Shown piece after piece: positions 34,286-43,511 of a stretch of DNA of 64,000 bases. Source of the stretch: Daucus carota subsp. sativus (lineage: Eukaryota; Streptophyta; Magnoliopsida; Apiales; Apiaceae); NCBI RefSeq assembly GCF_001625215.2, contig NC_030381.2:55539214-55603213 (forward strand), in the 5' to 3' direction. The position numbers were made by a program, and so were the translations under genes. The notes beneath the pieces were generated by a model. That model was not told the DNA's origin. It was given only the letters and a program-made list of their open reading frames with translations, and ran no database searches. Numbering within the stretch: position 1 is the stretch's first letter; every line of letters starts with the position of its first letter.

Positions 34286-35013
34286 AATCAGAAATTGTCG
34301 CATTAAAACCAAATTGATTAGTTACCTGACGGGGAAGACATTTCTGGTCTATCCCAATTTGAGGAACAACCAAAGAGGCGGCTACGTTACATTAGAATGG
34401 AACTGAGGTGGACATGTTATTAAGTCAGACTTGAAAAAGAGAGATTCTATGAACTTTTCAATCAAACGTATCATTGTAAGAAAAAAAACCAGGACGACTA
34501 CTATTGCACCAGACTAGAACCAAACAGGAACACATTCGGCAATCCCACCGTCTGTGACATCTAAATTTAATTCCATTAGCTTACAATAGCCATACATTTT
34601 TCAATCATTATCATCATTGTAAGAAAGAAAAAACAGAATGAAACCTACTTCCCCAGATTACAAGCAAGCAGAAAAACATTCAGCAGTACCACTGTCTATA
34701 ACATGTAAAGTGTTTGTTTTTTTCTTTCACATTACATAATACTACTTCCATCCCACTTTCACGCTACAAATGACTAACGTTTTTCTGTTTTCATGTTTCA
34801 AACATATAAGGAAATAATATAAATGGGAAAAAAAAAACATAACTACTTAAAACTTCCCACATACCAAATATGAAAGATAACAAAACCCTCATGAAATAAG
34901 ATTGCTGTAAAGCGCAGATACATAATCAGTTAAAATGACCTTCAAACCCCTGGCATTCAATTGAACACTTGAGTTGTCTTCTATTATGGCAAATGAGCTC
35001 TTCGTGAGTCCAC
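34286..35013. other. 3' flank of the F-box gene with a degenerate local repeat
   Basis: Two diverged copies of about 110 bp ('caatcaaacgtatcattgta' near 34460 and 'atcattatcatcattgtaag' near 34605, each running to 'tgtctgtgacatctaaa'/'tgtctataacatgtaaa') lie in tandem. Nothing else is recognised. Confidence 0.4.
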
Positions 35014-36079
35014 TCAACGCAGAGGAGGAATTGTAGGGAGATGACCAAGTAGAGGAGTCTGCTTTTCTAAATAAATAGAGGTCATTCCTGGAAGTGAAAC
35101 CAAACTAGGCGTATATGGAAAGCAGAAACGCGTGTCAAGAGAGTCTACACACGGCCACGGGATGTGCTTAATAGTCCCCAATTTGTGATTAAAGCAGGCA
35201 ATCCTACCAAATTCTTTAGTTACAATCTCATCGCCATACTTGAAACCCTGTTGCAGGCACTCAAAACGCCCAAATCGCATAAATAGTCCGAAATTGTACA
35301 TCTTACTCCACACACCACCCTCGCATCCCTTGTCCTCGTCCAAAGAATACACCTCAAGAAAGTTGAATTCATACGCCATTAAACTAAGAAGGTCCCTCAT
35401 ATTGACGACTTTGAATTTCTTATTCCTGCTGAATTCAGATGAGTACCTAGGCAACAACTTGAACTTGTTACTTGTAGCATCAAACTTGAGTGCATCCACA
35501 CACAGACTAACCCTGTGCTTATTCGAGAACGGCATAGTGACAGAACATGTAGTCCAATAAGGAGAATCCCTAACCACAGTAATTTGAGAATTCTCCAATA
35601 TAGAAATAAGAATCTTCTCATCACGATCATCAAACTGATTACGAATCCATGAACCAGAACTCGAGGAGTAAACGGCATAACTAAGAGACTTATCAAGCGA
35701 ACGATAGCACATTCCTACTTTGTAGTCATTACTGAGAGGATCATAACCGAGTCCGACTCTCTTCAGAGAGTAAAAACCTAGTGGTGGAAGGTGAAATTCT
35801 TTCGCTTGACGAATAGCAGGGTTCCACAAGAACACTACATTGCGACTACGCAGACCTACTAAGCCCTTGGCAGAACCGATGAGATTGTAACCATCGTTGT
35901 TGAGGAGAAATTCCACTTGGTAGCGGGAGATAATAGCGATGTGTCTTGATATATAGTTGCGGCTTGTGATCACCAGAAAGTCATTGTTTTTCGGGTTTTG
36001 ACGATCACTATGTTGTTTAACGAACTGTGGATCGGAGAATAGAGAGCGCCATGATTTACATACAGATTTGAAACGCGAC
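35014..36079 (-). pseudogene. F-box protein gene, C-terminal part, cut off by a retrotransposon
   Basis: The minus-strand frame encodes the second half of an F-box (RFKSVCKSWRSLFSDPQFV) and an F-box-associated domain, with the typical GSAKGLVGLRSRNVVFLWNP, VGLGYDPLSNDYKVG and C-terminal stretches, ending at a TGA at 35014. F-box proteins recruit targets to SCF ubiquitin ligases through Skp1. The frame is intact, but the 5' end now stops at the LTR of the gypsy element at 36080. The remaining N-terminal part lies at 41667-41937. Without the element and one copy of the 5-bp duplication the two parts join in frame (about 443 codons). No second-site damage is seen, so inactivation appears very recent. 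Confidence 0.88.
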
Positions 36080-36326
36080 TGTCATGTCTGGATTGGGCTA
36101 GTATTGGGATAGTAAGGTTTGGGCCATATGTAATGGGCTTATGGATTAGTAGAGACAGTCTTTTTATTACCGTTAAGCTTGTCTGCCTATAAATGGCAAG
36201 TATTGTAGTGGGTAGAATCATCTTTGGAATTGAGAATATGCTCTGTCTCTTACTTTGTTTTTCTTTCTCTGCAAGTTTTATCTTATTAGCTGTATTATTT
36301 TAGCTGTAAAACCCTTAGTCATAACA
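36080..36326 (+). repeat. 5' LTR of the gypsy element
   Basis: The 247-bp repeat starts TGTCATGTCTGG and ends TAGTCATAACA. By eye it is identical to the 3' LTR at 41420-41666. A TATA-like box (TATAAAT, about 36188-36194) probably drives the element. The target duplication GCGAC precedes it at 36075-36079. Confidence 0.95.
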
Positions 36327-36329
36327 AAG

Positions 36330-36342
36330 TGGTATCAGAGCC
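36330..36342 (+). other. Primer-binding site of the gypsy element
   Basis: TGGTATCAGAGCC, three bases inside the LTR end, matches the 3' end of plant initiator methionine tRNA used to prime minus-strand DNA synthesis. Confidence 0.93.
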
Positions 36343-36353
36343 AATCCTTGGCC

Positions 36354-39300
36354 ATGGCTGAAAACATTAAATCTAACCTCCAGAAACATGAAAACTCCAT
36401 CAGTTCTTTAGAAAATCGTTTTGAGCAGATGCAGCTTGTTTTGGAAGAGGAGCATCATAGATCTATTGAGTCCTTGGCTGAAATCAGGTCTCAGATGGAG
36501 CATCTGACCAATGCCAATGCCGATAGTGGTAAAAGGTTTAATGAGTTGTTGGATCTGTTAAAGGGCACTGTCAAAGGGAAGCAAGCTGAAACCCCAGAGA
36601 TGGGTTCTTCAACCCACACACAGAGACCAGTCCATGCTAAAAATACAGGGTATCCTCCAGGGTTTGGTCCTTACAATGACAACTGGGAGGAGGTGGTGAG
36701 CAGAGCTGGGCCAACAAGTGTAGGGGGCAACTCTATCGCCTTTGAAGGCAACCAGTTCTTTCAACCTCCCAAGGTAAGGCCTACTCAACCTATAAACCCT
36801 AATTTAAATTTCAGTCAGTACACACCACAAAATGCACAAACTGTGATGGGGACTACACTGCCTCCCTTATTACACCAGTATCTGTCATCTCTAAACTACA
36901 ATACTGACTCTGGACTTTGGCCTCCGGTATCTCAACCTCATATGACCTCTACTGGTTATCCACCACCATACAACCACCAAGCCATCACTTACCCACCACC
37001 ATACAACCCTCCTCCTCACAACCCCAACCCCACATTTAACCCCAACATCCAGCAACCATACCAAAATAACTTTCAACAGCCACATAACAACCCATACCAG
37101 CAGAATCTTCCTCCACCACCACCGTATCCACCACATCCAAACCAGCACCATCAACCCTATAACCACCACAACCAAAGTTTTACCCCTTATAAGTTTCCGA
37201 AAATCGATTTCCCTAGATTTGAGGGTAAAGATCCAAGGGGATGGATCTCCAAGTGTGAAAAGTTTTTTCAACTTAACCCTTCCTTAGACAACAGACAAAG
37301 GGTGGTATACGCAGCTTTACATCTAGATGGGGAGGCGGACACATGGTATCAATCAGTCCAATTAGAGCAGAATGACTTGTTATGGACAGATTTTGCTCGA
37401 TTAGTCTGTCATCGCTTTACAAGAGGGGGATATGAGAATTTGGAGGGGCAGTTCAACAAGTTGATGCAGAAGGGTAAAGTAGATGAGTATATCACGCAGT
37501 TTGAGGAGCTGAAAAAGCACATTGTGGTTCAAAATCCGAACCTCAGTGAACTGTATTTTGTAAACAGCTTCTTAAGTGGGTTAAAGGATGAGATTTCCAG
37601 CACCTTGTATTTACATAAACCCCATTCCTTAAGAGATGCTAGGGAAAAAGCTCGGGCACAAGAATGTGTGCTGGAAGCTATGGAGAAGAGAGCTAAGCCT
37701 GCTAGTAAGCCACTTGCTAATGTGGTTTCCACCACTAAAAGGGATGCTTCGGGGTATAGTGAAAGGTACAAAGGGCAATCTAGCCAAGGAGGTAAACCAG
37801 ATTCAAAGCCAGTAAGAAGGTTGTCTTATGGAGATTTTAGAGATCGAATGAACAAGGGCTTGTGTGTACATTGTGATGAAAAGTACACACCTGGGCATAA
37901 CTGCCGGAATAAGCAATTGTTTATGGTGACTGCTGAAGAAGAAGGGGAAACTGGAAGTCAGCATAATGAGACAGGGGAACTATCCATTATTTGGGAAGAA
38001 GATGACCAGGGAACAGAGGGCAAAGGTGAGGAGCAAGAGTCTGAAATTTCTATACATGCCTTAACTGGTACAGATGGACTGCACACCTTGAGTATAGAAG
38101 GCATGAAAGGGAATCATAAATTAAGAATGCTGATAGACAGTGGTTCCACCCACAACTTTGTGTCTACAGCTACTGCAAAAGCTCTTGGGTTAAAGACACA
38201 ACCATGCTCTCCTGTCAGTGTGGTAGTTGCTAATGGTGCAAAGCTCAACTGTGACAGAATGGTGCCTAAGTTTGAATGGAGTATGGCTGGGGAAAGGTTT
38301 GAAGCAAGCTTGTTGTTGTTACCAATTGGAGGGTATGATGTCATATTGGGTGTTAACTGGATGAAGATAGTGAGTCCAGTGGTCTTTGATTTCCAACATA
38401 GTAACATTATGGTGTTTTGGAAGGGAAGGAGGATCAAATTAGAACAGTCTGCAGGGTTGGGTGAACTGACTGTGGTTCCAGACACAAAGAAGGGTAAATG
38501 GGTGCACAAAGAGGATAGTTGTTTCCTAATCCAGGTGATGGCAGTTACTGAAACTCCACCTCAGGAAAGTTTACCCAGTGAAATCAAAGAGGTAATGGAA
38601 GAGTTTGCTGATGTCTTTGCAGAACCTAAAGGTCTGCCTCCTCAAAGAAGTCATGATCATAAGATACCATTAAGAAGTGATAGCAGCCCAGTAAATTCCA
38701 ATCCTTACAAATGCCCTTATGTGCATAAAAGTGAGATTGAAAAGATTGTGAAGGAGATGCTGGAGAGTGGGATTGTGAGACATAGCAGCTCCCCATATGC
38801 TTCTCCTGTGTTGTTAGTCAAAAAGAAAGACAACACATGGAGATTATGTGTTGATTATAGAGCCCTCAACTCAATTACTATCAAAAATCAGTTTCCAATA
38901 CCTGTTATTGAGGAACTCTTGGCTGAGCTAAAAGGCAGTTCTGTCTTCACTAAGTTAGACCTCAGAAGTGGTTACCATCAAATAAGGGTGCAACCGGAGG
39001 ACATTCACAAAACAGCATTTCGAACACACCAAGGGCATTATGAATTTATGGTCATGCCCTTTGGGCTGACTAATGCACCAGCAAGTTTTCAGTGTCTTAT
39101 GAATGAGGTTTTTGGAGAGCAGATCAGAGATTATGTACTGGTCTTCTTTGATGATATACTAGTATACAGTCCCTCCATGGCCATGCATGTGGTGCATCTG
39201 AAAACAGTTTTAGAGCTGTTAAGGAAGCATTCCTTATTTGTTAAAAGGTCTAAATGTGAGATAGCCAAGGCCAGTGTAGAATACTTGGGGCATGTAATCA

Positions 39301-41408
39301 CTACAGAAGGGGTGAAGGCTGATACAGAGAAGATCAGGGCCATGGTTGACTGGCCAGTACCCAAGAACATTAAAGCATTAAGAGGCTTTCTGGGATTGAC
39401 TGGTTACTACAGAAGATTTGTAGCACACTATGGGCTTATCAGCAAGCCACTAACACAACTTCTCAAAAAGGGGGCCTTCCAGTGGAGTGAAGAGGCTGAA
39501 CTTGCTTTCAACACCCTCAAAGAAGCCATGTCTACAACACCTGTTCTAGCCATGCCAGATTTTACTAAACCCTTTGTTTTGGAGACTGATGCATGCCAAT
39601 CTGGAGTAGGAGCTGTCCTAATGCAGGAGGGGAAACCCATTGCCTTTCTCAGCAAAGTGTTGGCTGCCAAACACATGAGTTTATCAACTTATGAGAAAGA
39701 ATTAATGGCGGTGATAATGGCGGTCCAGAGATGGAGATATTATCTGCTGGGGCACAAATTCATCATAAAAACTGATCATGAGGCCTTGAAATACCTCATG
39801 GAGCAGAAACTCACCACTCTACTCCAACATAAATGGTTGTCAAAACTACTTGGCTATGACTACACAGTGGTGTACAAGAAGGGTAAAGATAATCTGGTAG
39901 CTGATGCCCTATCCAGATGCCATGATCAAGGTGCACAATGCAATGCTCTACACACTGTAATACCCCTCTGGAAACAGGAACTGAAGAATAGTTGGGAAAC
40001 TGATCAGTTTGCACAAGAAATGCTGGTGAAGTTGATGACTGGGAACAGTGAATTAAAAGGGTATAAATTGGTAGATGGGGATTTAATGTATGAAGGAAGA
40101 TGGTATGTGGGGAGTGGCAATCAGATGAGGAAGCAAATCATTGAAAATGTTCACAGTAGCCCTGAAGGAGGCCATTCTGGAGTCACTGTGACTGCAAAGA
40201 GAATCCAGGAAAAATTCCATTGGCCACAACTCAAATTGGAGGTACAGGAGTACATTAGAGCCTGTGATGTGTGCCAGAGGTGTAAGGCTGAACATACCTC
40301 ACCACCAGGCTTGCTACAGCCACTGCCTATACCCAATAATGCTTGGGAAACTATATCCTTAGATTTCATAGAAGGATTGCCAAAATCTGCTGGCAAAGAA
40401 GTCATTTTGGTCATTGTTGACAAACTGACCAAATATGCACATTTTGTGGCCCTTAGTCATCCTTACACAGCTGTCATTGTGGCTCAAAAGGTCTTAGATA
40501 CTGTGGTTAAACTGCATGGCCCTCCCAAATGCATCATCTCTGATAGAGATACAGTCTTCATCAGTACCTTTTGGAAGGAATTATTCAACACTATGGGAAC
40601 AAAGCTGAACATAAGCACTGCTTACCATCCTCAAACGGATGGCCAAACAGAAAGAGTCAACCAGTGTTTAGAAATGTATCTACGCTGCATTACAGGGCAA
40701 AAACCTCATTTGTGGAGTCAGTGGCTGCCTATGGCAGAGTTATGGTACAATACTTGCTACCACACTGCCATTGGAATGTCTCCTTTCAAGGCCCTTTATG
40801 ATCAAGAACCCCCACCCATACAATACCAGTCTGCAGGAGTAAGTAATCCTGGTGTGAAGCAGTTTGTTAAAGACAGGGTACATATTCAACAGCTGCTAAA
40901 GGAGAATTTATTGAAGGCTCAAGAACGAATGCAGTGGTATGCCAACAAGCATCGAGTTGACAGACAGTTTAATGTTGGGGATGAAGTATTTTTAAAGCTC
41001 CAGCTGTATCGACAAGCATCTGTGGTACTGAGGAGAAACCAGAAGTTATCTGCAAAATTTTATGGCCCCTACAAGGTCAGCAGGAGGGTAGGAAGTGTAG
41101 CGTATCAAGTGGAGCTGCCAGCTGGATCCAAAGTGCATAATGTTTTCCATGTCTCACAACTCAAGAAACGAGTAGGCAAGGGTAAGGTGATACAAACAGA
41201 GCTGCCTGGAGTAAATGATGAAGGGGAATTGCAGATAGAACCTGTGGCTGTGCTGGATAGGCAACTGGTGAAGAAAGGTAACAGGCCTGCGACAAGGGTA
41301 CTTATACAGTGGACAAATGGTGGAAGAGATGAAGCAACCTGGGAATTTTGGGAAGATATCCATAAGAAGTTCCCAAAGTTTGATCCTTGGGGACAAGGAT
41401 CAGTTTAA
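36354..41408 (+). CDS. Gag-Pol polyprotein of the gypsy chromovirus
   Basis: The 1684-aa frame starts at the first ATG after the primer-binding site (MAENIKSN); the frame is open further upstream, but that part lies in the LTR. In order: a coiled-coil-like N-terminus, a Pro/Asn/Tyr-rich spacer, the gag core (about residues 281-460), a degenerate CCHC knuckle (CVHCDEKYTPGHNC, about 503), an aspartic protease (LIDSGSTHNF, about 593), reverse transcriptase with catalytic FFDD near 930, RNase H (TDACQSGVGAVL, about 1077), integrase with an HHCC zinc finger (about 1267-1305) and the DD35E residues, and a C-terminal chromodomain ending WEFWEDIHKKFP. No stop or frameshift interrupts it. It is autonomous by design; whether it is expressed cannot be read from sequence. 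Confidence 0.95.
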   Translation: MAENIKSNLQKHENSISSLENRFEQMQLVLEEEHHRSIESLAEIRSQMEHLTNANADSGKRFNELLDLLKGTVKGKQAETPEMGSSTHTQRPVHAKNTGYPPGFGPYNDNWEEVVSRAGPTSVGGNSIAFEGNQFFQPPKVRPTQPINPNLNFSQYTPQNAQTVMGTTLPPLLHQYLSSLNYNTDSGLWPPVSQPHMTSTGYPPPYNHQAITYPPPYNPPPHNPNPTFNPNIQQPYQNNFQQPHNNPYQQNLPPPPPYPPHPNQHHQPYNHHNQSFTPYKFPKIDFPRFEGKDPRGWISKCEKFFQLNPSLDNRQRVVYAALHLDGEADTWYQSVQLEQNDLLWTDFARLVCHRFTRGGYENLEGQFNKLMQKGKVDEYITQFEELKKHIVVQNPNLSELYFVNSFLSGLKDEISSTLYLHKPHSLRDAREKARAQECVLEAMEKRAKPASKPLANVVSTTKRDASGYSERYKGQSSQGGKPDSKPVRRLSYGDFRDRMNKGLCVHCDEKYTPGHNCRNKQLFMVTAEEEGETGSQHNETGELSIIWEEDDQGTEGKGEEQESEISIHALTGTDGLHTLSIEGMKGNHKLRMLIDSGSTHNFVSTATAKALGLKTQPCSPVSVVVANGAKLNCDRMVPKFEWSMAGERFEASLLLLPIGGYDVILGVNWMKIVSPVVFDFQHSNIMVFWKGRRIKLEQSAGLGELTVVPDTKKGKWVHKEDSCFLIQVMAVTETPPQESLPSEIKEVMEEFADVFAEPKGLPPQRSHDHKIPLRSDSSPVNSNPYKCPYVHKSEIEKIVKEMLESGIVRHSSSPYASPVLLVKKKDNTWRLCVDYRALNSITIKNQFPIPVIEELLAELKGSSVFTKLDLRSGYHQIRVQPEDIHKTAFRTHQGHYEFMVMPFGLTNAPASFQCLMNEVFGEQIRDYVLVFFDDILVYSPSMAMHVVHLKTVLELLRKHSLFVKRSKCEIAKASVEYLGHVITTEGVKADTEKIRAMVDWPVPKNIKALRGFLGLTGYYRRFVAHYGLISKPLTQLLKKGAFQWSEEAELAFNTLKEAMSTTPVLAMPDFTKPFVLETDACQSGVGAVLMQEGKPIAFLSKVLAAKHMSLSTYEKELMAVIMAVQRWRYYLLGHKFIIKTDHEALKYLMEQKLTTLLQHKWLSKLLGYDYTVVYKKGKDNLVADALSRCHDQGAQCNALHTVIPLWKQELKNSWETDQFAQEMLVKLMTGNSELKGYKLVDGDLMYEGRWYVGSGNQMRKQIIENVHSSPEGGHSGVTVTAKRIQEKFHWPQLKLEVQEYIRACDVCQRCKAEHTSPPGLLQPLPIPNNAWETISLDFIEGLPKSAGKEVILVIVDKLTKYAHFVALSHPYTAVIVAQKVLDTVVKLHGPPKCIISDRDTVFISTFWKELFNTMGTKLNISTAYHPQTDGQTERVNQCLEMYLRCITGQKPHLWSQWLPMAELWYNTCYHTAIGMSPFKALYDQEPPPIQYQSAGVSNPGVKQFVKDRVHIQQLLKENLLKAQERMQWYANKHRVDRQFNVGDEVFLKLQLYRQASVVLRRNQKLSAKFYGPYKVSRRVGSVAYQVELPAGSKVHNVFHVSQLKKRVGKGKVIQTELPGVNDEGELQIEPVAVLDRQLVKKGNRPATRVLIQWTNGGRDEATWEFWEDIHKKFPKFDPWGQGSV

Positions 41409-41419
41409 GGGAAGGGATT
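41407..41419 (+). other. Polypurine tract of the gypsy element
   Basis: AAGGGAAGGGATT directly precedes the right LTR and would prime plus-strand synthesis. It overlaps the stop region of the polyprotein. Confidence 0.85.
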
Positions 41420-41666
41420 TGTCATGTCTGGATTGGGCTAGTATTGGGATAGTAAGGTTTGGGCCATATGTAATGGGCTTATGGATTAGTAGAGACAGTC
41501 TTTTTATTACCGTTAAGCTTGTCTGCCTATAAATGGCAAGTATTGTAGTGGGTAGAATCATCTTTGGAATTGAGAATATGCTCTGTCTCTTACTTTGTTT
41601 TTCTTTCTCTGCAAGTTTTATCTTATTAGCTGTATTATTTTAGCTGTAAAACCCTTAGTCATAACA
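41420..41666 (+). repeat. 3' LTR of the gypsy element
   Basis: Same length as the 5' LTR and no difference found by eye. It is followed by the second GCGAC at 41667-41671. Confidence 0.95.
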
Positions 41667-41937
41667 GCGACACGGATTTGATTGGGAGGCGTGACAGGAT
41701 TTCTTCTCGGATTATTTCTTGCGGAAGCTCCGGATTGGGTCTTATCTCTTTTCCACGCCGTCCCGGCTTATTATGCGGCGGCGACAGCTTTTTGCGTTTG
41801 CGCTGGTTGGCCGGCTCATTCTTTTGTGAAACCCTAACCCTAACCCTAACAGCGGAGGCATCTGGTGGCAACTGATCGGTATATCTGTGTTGGACCCGGC
41901 TTGTTAGACCAATGCAAGTGCAACCACTTGCATGCAT
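41667..41937 (-). pseudogene. F-box protein gene, N-terminal part, separated by the retrotransposon
   Basis: The minus-strand frame ends in the first half of an F-box (LPQEIIREEILSRLPIKSVS) directly at the LTR of the gypsy element. The only in-frame ATG is at 41937, giving an unusual Arg/Val repeat (RVRVRV) where three CCCTAA telomere-type repeats are translated, then a Lys/Arg-rich stretch. An ATG nearer the F-box is out of frame. Because such telobox repeats usually sit in 5' UTRs, the native start may differ. The rest of the gene is at 35014-36079. Confidence 0.8.
41829..41850. promoter_or_regulatory. Telobox / short telomeric repeat
   Basis: AAACCCTAACCCTAACCC continuing to 41850 is three and a half copies of the plant-type telomere-like CCCTAA/AAACCCTAA motif. 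Teloboxes are common near plant transcription starts. Here it falls at the 5' end of the interrupted F-box gene. Confidence 0.7.
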
Positions 41938-43511
41938 TCAAAATTTATTATTTATAATTTAATTTGTAATCAATACTATGCTATTAAAGCCGAAGCATTA
42001 AAACGGTGATATAAAAAAAATCATCTAAAACTTTTTTTTGTTAAAATAAAAAAATCATCTAAACTTCGTATGCTCATCTAAACAGAATTACAGATAATTA
42101 AAACAACACAAAAAGAATTGGGGAACATCCATTCTATACTTCGTATGCTCATCGCTGCTCTCTACCAGTCATCTGAATCGATGTCCACTACTTCAGTTTT
42201 GTGCTAGCATACTGGCATACTATGTATGGTCTGAGACTTCTGGGACCACCGGCACAGGAACCTATCAGCAGTAGTCTGGCTAAATAATCTGTCTGAACTT
42301 ATATATGGAGCACCGGATACAACTTTTTAGTCTGCTTTAAGTGAAATACTAGGTACAGGTTCGATTGAGTGGTTAGTAGAATCTTATGTAGCAAGCAATT
42401 CCTTCTATTATCGAGGGAGCAGATCATCAGAAGCTAGCAATACACAGTCCACACACCATCCTTAAAAATAAGTTAAACTGTTTAAAGGTTAGATAAAGTG
42501 CCAACAAATGCTCTAGTCTTATTTCTTTTTACGGTCCTTGGCAGCACAAAATTGAGTTCCGTGGCTTACTGAATTTACTTTACAACACCTGTCCACGACC
42601 TTCTCAAACTGCCAGATTTGCGATATCTACCTGCCCTGAAAAATGATGAGTTTCCTAAGCATTAGGCTCAAAAAATGTGTTTCACAGAGTTTATAGGTAT
42701 AATAAAGTACTTTTGCAGATCATCTATGAAATTACAAACTAATAGTTCCTCAATACTCAGCGATAAACTAGAGATTGCAACAAAGATATCCAAATTTACT
42801 ATGACCAATAATAATTTAGCAAACCAGTTATTGGCCGGACTAAATTTTTAGCTGAATGCAACTGGACAGCAGAGTGCAGAAATGTATATTGCAGTGAGTC
42901 CAAAGAAATTAGATTACTAAGGTTTGTGAAGAATGAATTATTTGAAGAGTTCATATGGATGCACTTCTTCTGCACTTCCTATGTTTCAAAATAATACCAT
43001 TTGGGCAAATTTGTATGTTAAGCTGTAAGAAATTATCAATTAAACTATATATTATTCAATAATTTTTCTATCAGCTAGAAATTTAATATCTAATATAATA
43101 ATTAAGTAAGATTTAGTACAACAATTAATTTTTAGGCCTCAATATAAGTGCAAAGTTGTCCGCAGGTGATTATTTTGTAAAGGAGGTAGTAGCAATATAC
43201 AATTTGTTATTGACCGAATACTAACCTGTGCGGGTGTTCCTAAGAAAAAGTCTCCAACACTAAACAAGTAACAGCTAAGCAATTAACTTGCCAGAAGGAT
43301 AAAACATTCAACAATTATTTAGCAAAAAGAATACATCCAACAGATACCAACAATTTTGATTAAAAGATCATAATCATTCCGATGCTTTCTTCTGTACTAC
43401 TTCCACAACGTATTCTCATAATTTAACAAAAACAGTACTCAAAAATTTGTCAGTGGCTTACTTTGAGAAAAAAGATATGAGCTGTAGTCCTTCCATAGTT
43501 AACCATTTCCA
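41938..43511. other. Intergenic between the F-box remnant and the PPR gene
   Basis: No gene recognised. The right part is the likely 3' UTR of the PPR gene. The left part is the former promoter side of the F-box gene. Confidence 0.45.

Larger units (their letters stand above)
36080..41666 (+). mobile_element. Intact Ty3/gypsy chromovirus (Reina-like) inside an F-box gene
   Basis: The 5587-bp element has 247-bp LTRs, a tRNA-Met primer-binding site TGGTATCAGAGCC just inside the left LTR (36330), one long gag-pol frame, and a purine tract (AAGGGAAGGGATT) immediately before the right LTR. GCGAC is duplicated on both sides (36075-36079, 41667-41671). Short LTRs, total size near 5.5 kb, a single frame and a C-terminal chromodomain suggest the Reina clade; clade assignment is an inference. 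Identical LTRs and an open frame point to a very recent and possibly still competent copy. Confidence 0.95.

Noticed and set aside
34739-34780. Possible Stowaway left end ('tactacttccatcccacttt')
   Set aside because: The match to CTCCCTCCGTCCC is weak and no right end was found.
35970-36221. 83-codon minus-strand frame at the F-box/LTR junction
   Set aside because: It joins LTR sequence to out-of-frame F-box codons; neither part resembles a protein in that frame.
36255-36353. Extra 33 N-terminal codons of the gag-pol frame
   Set aside because: They cover the LTR end and primer-binding site; the ATG at 36354 is the sensible start.
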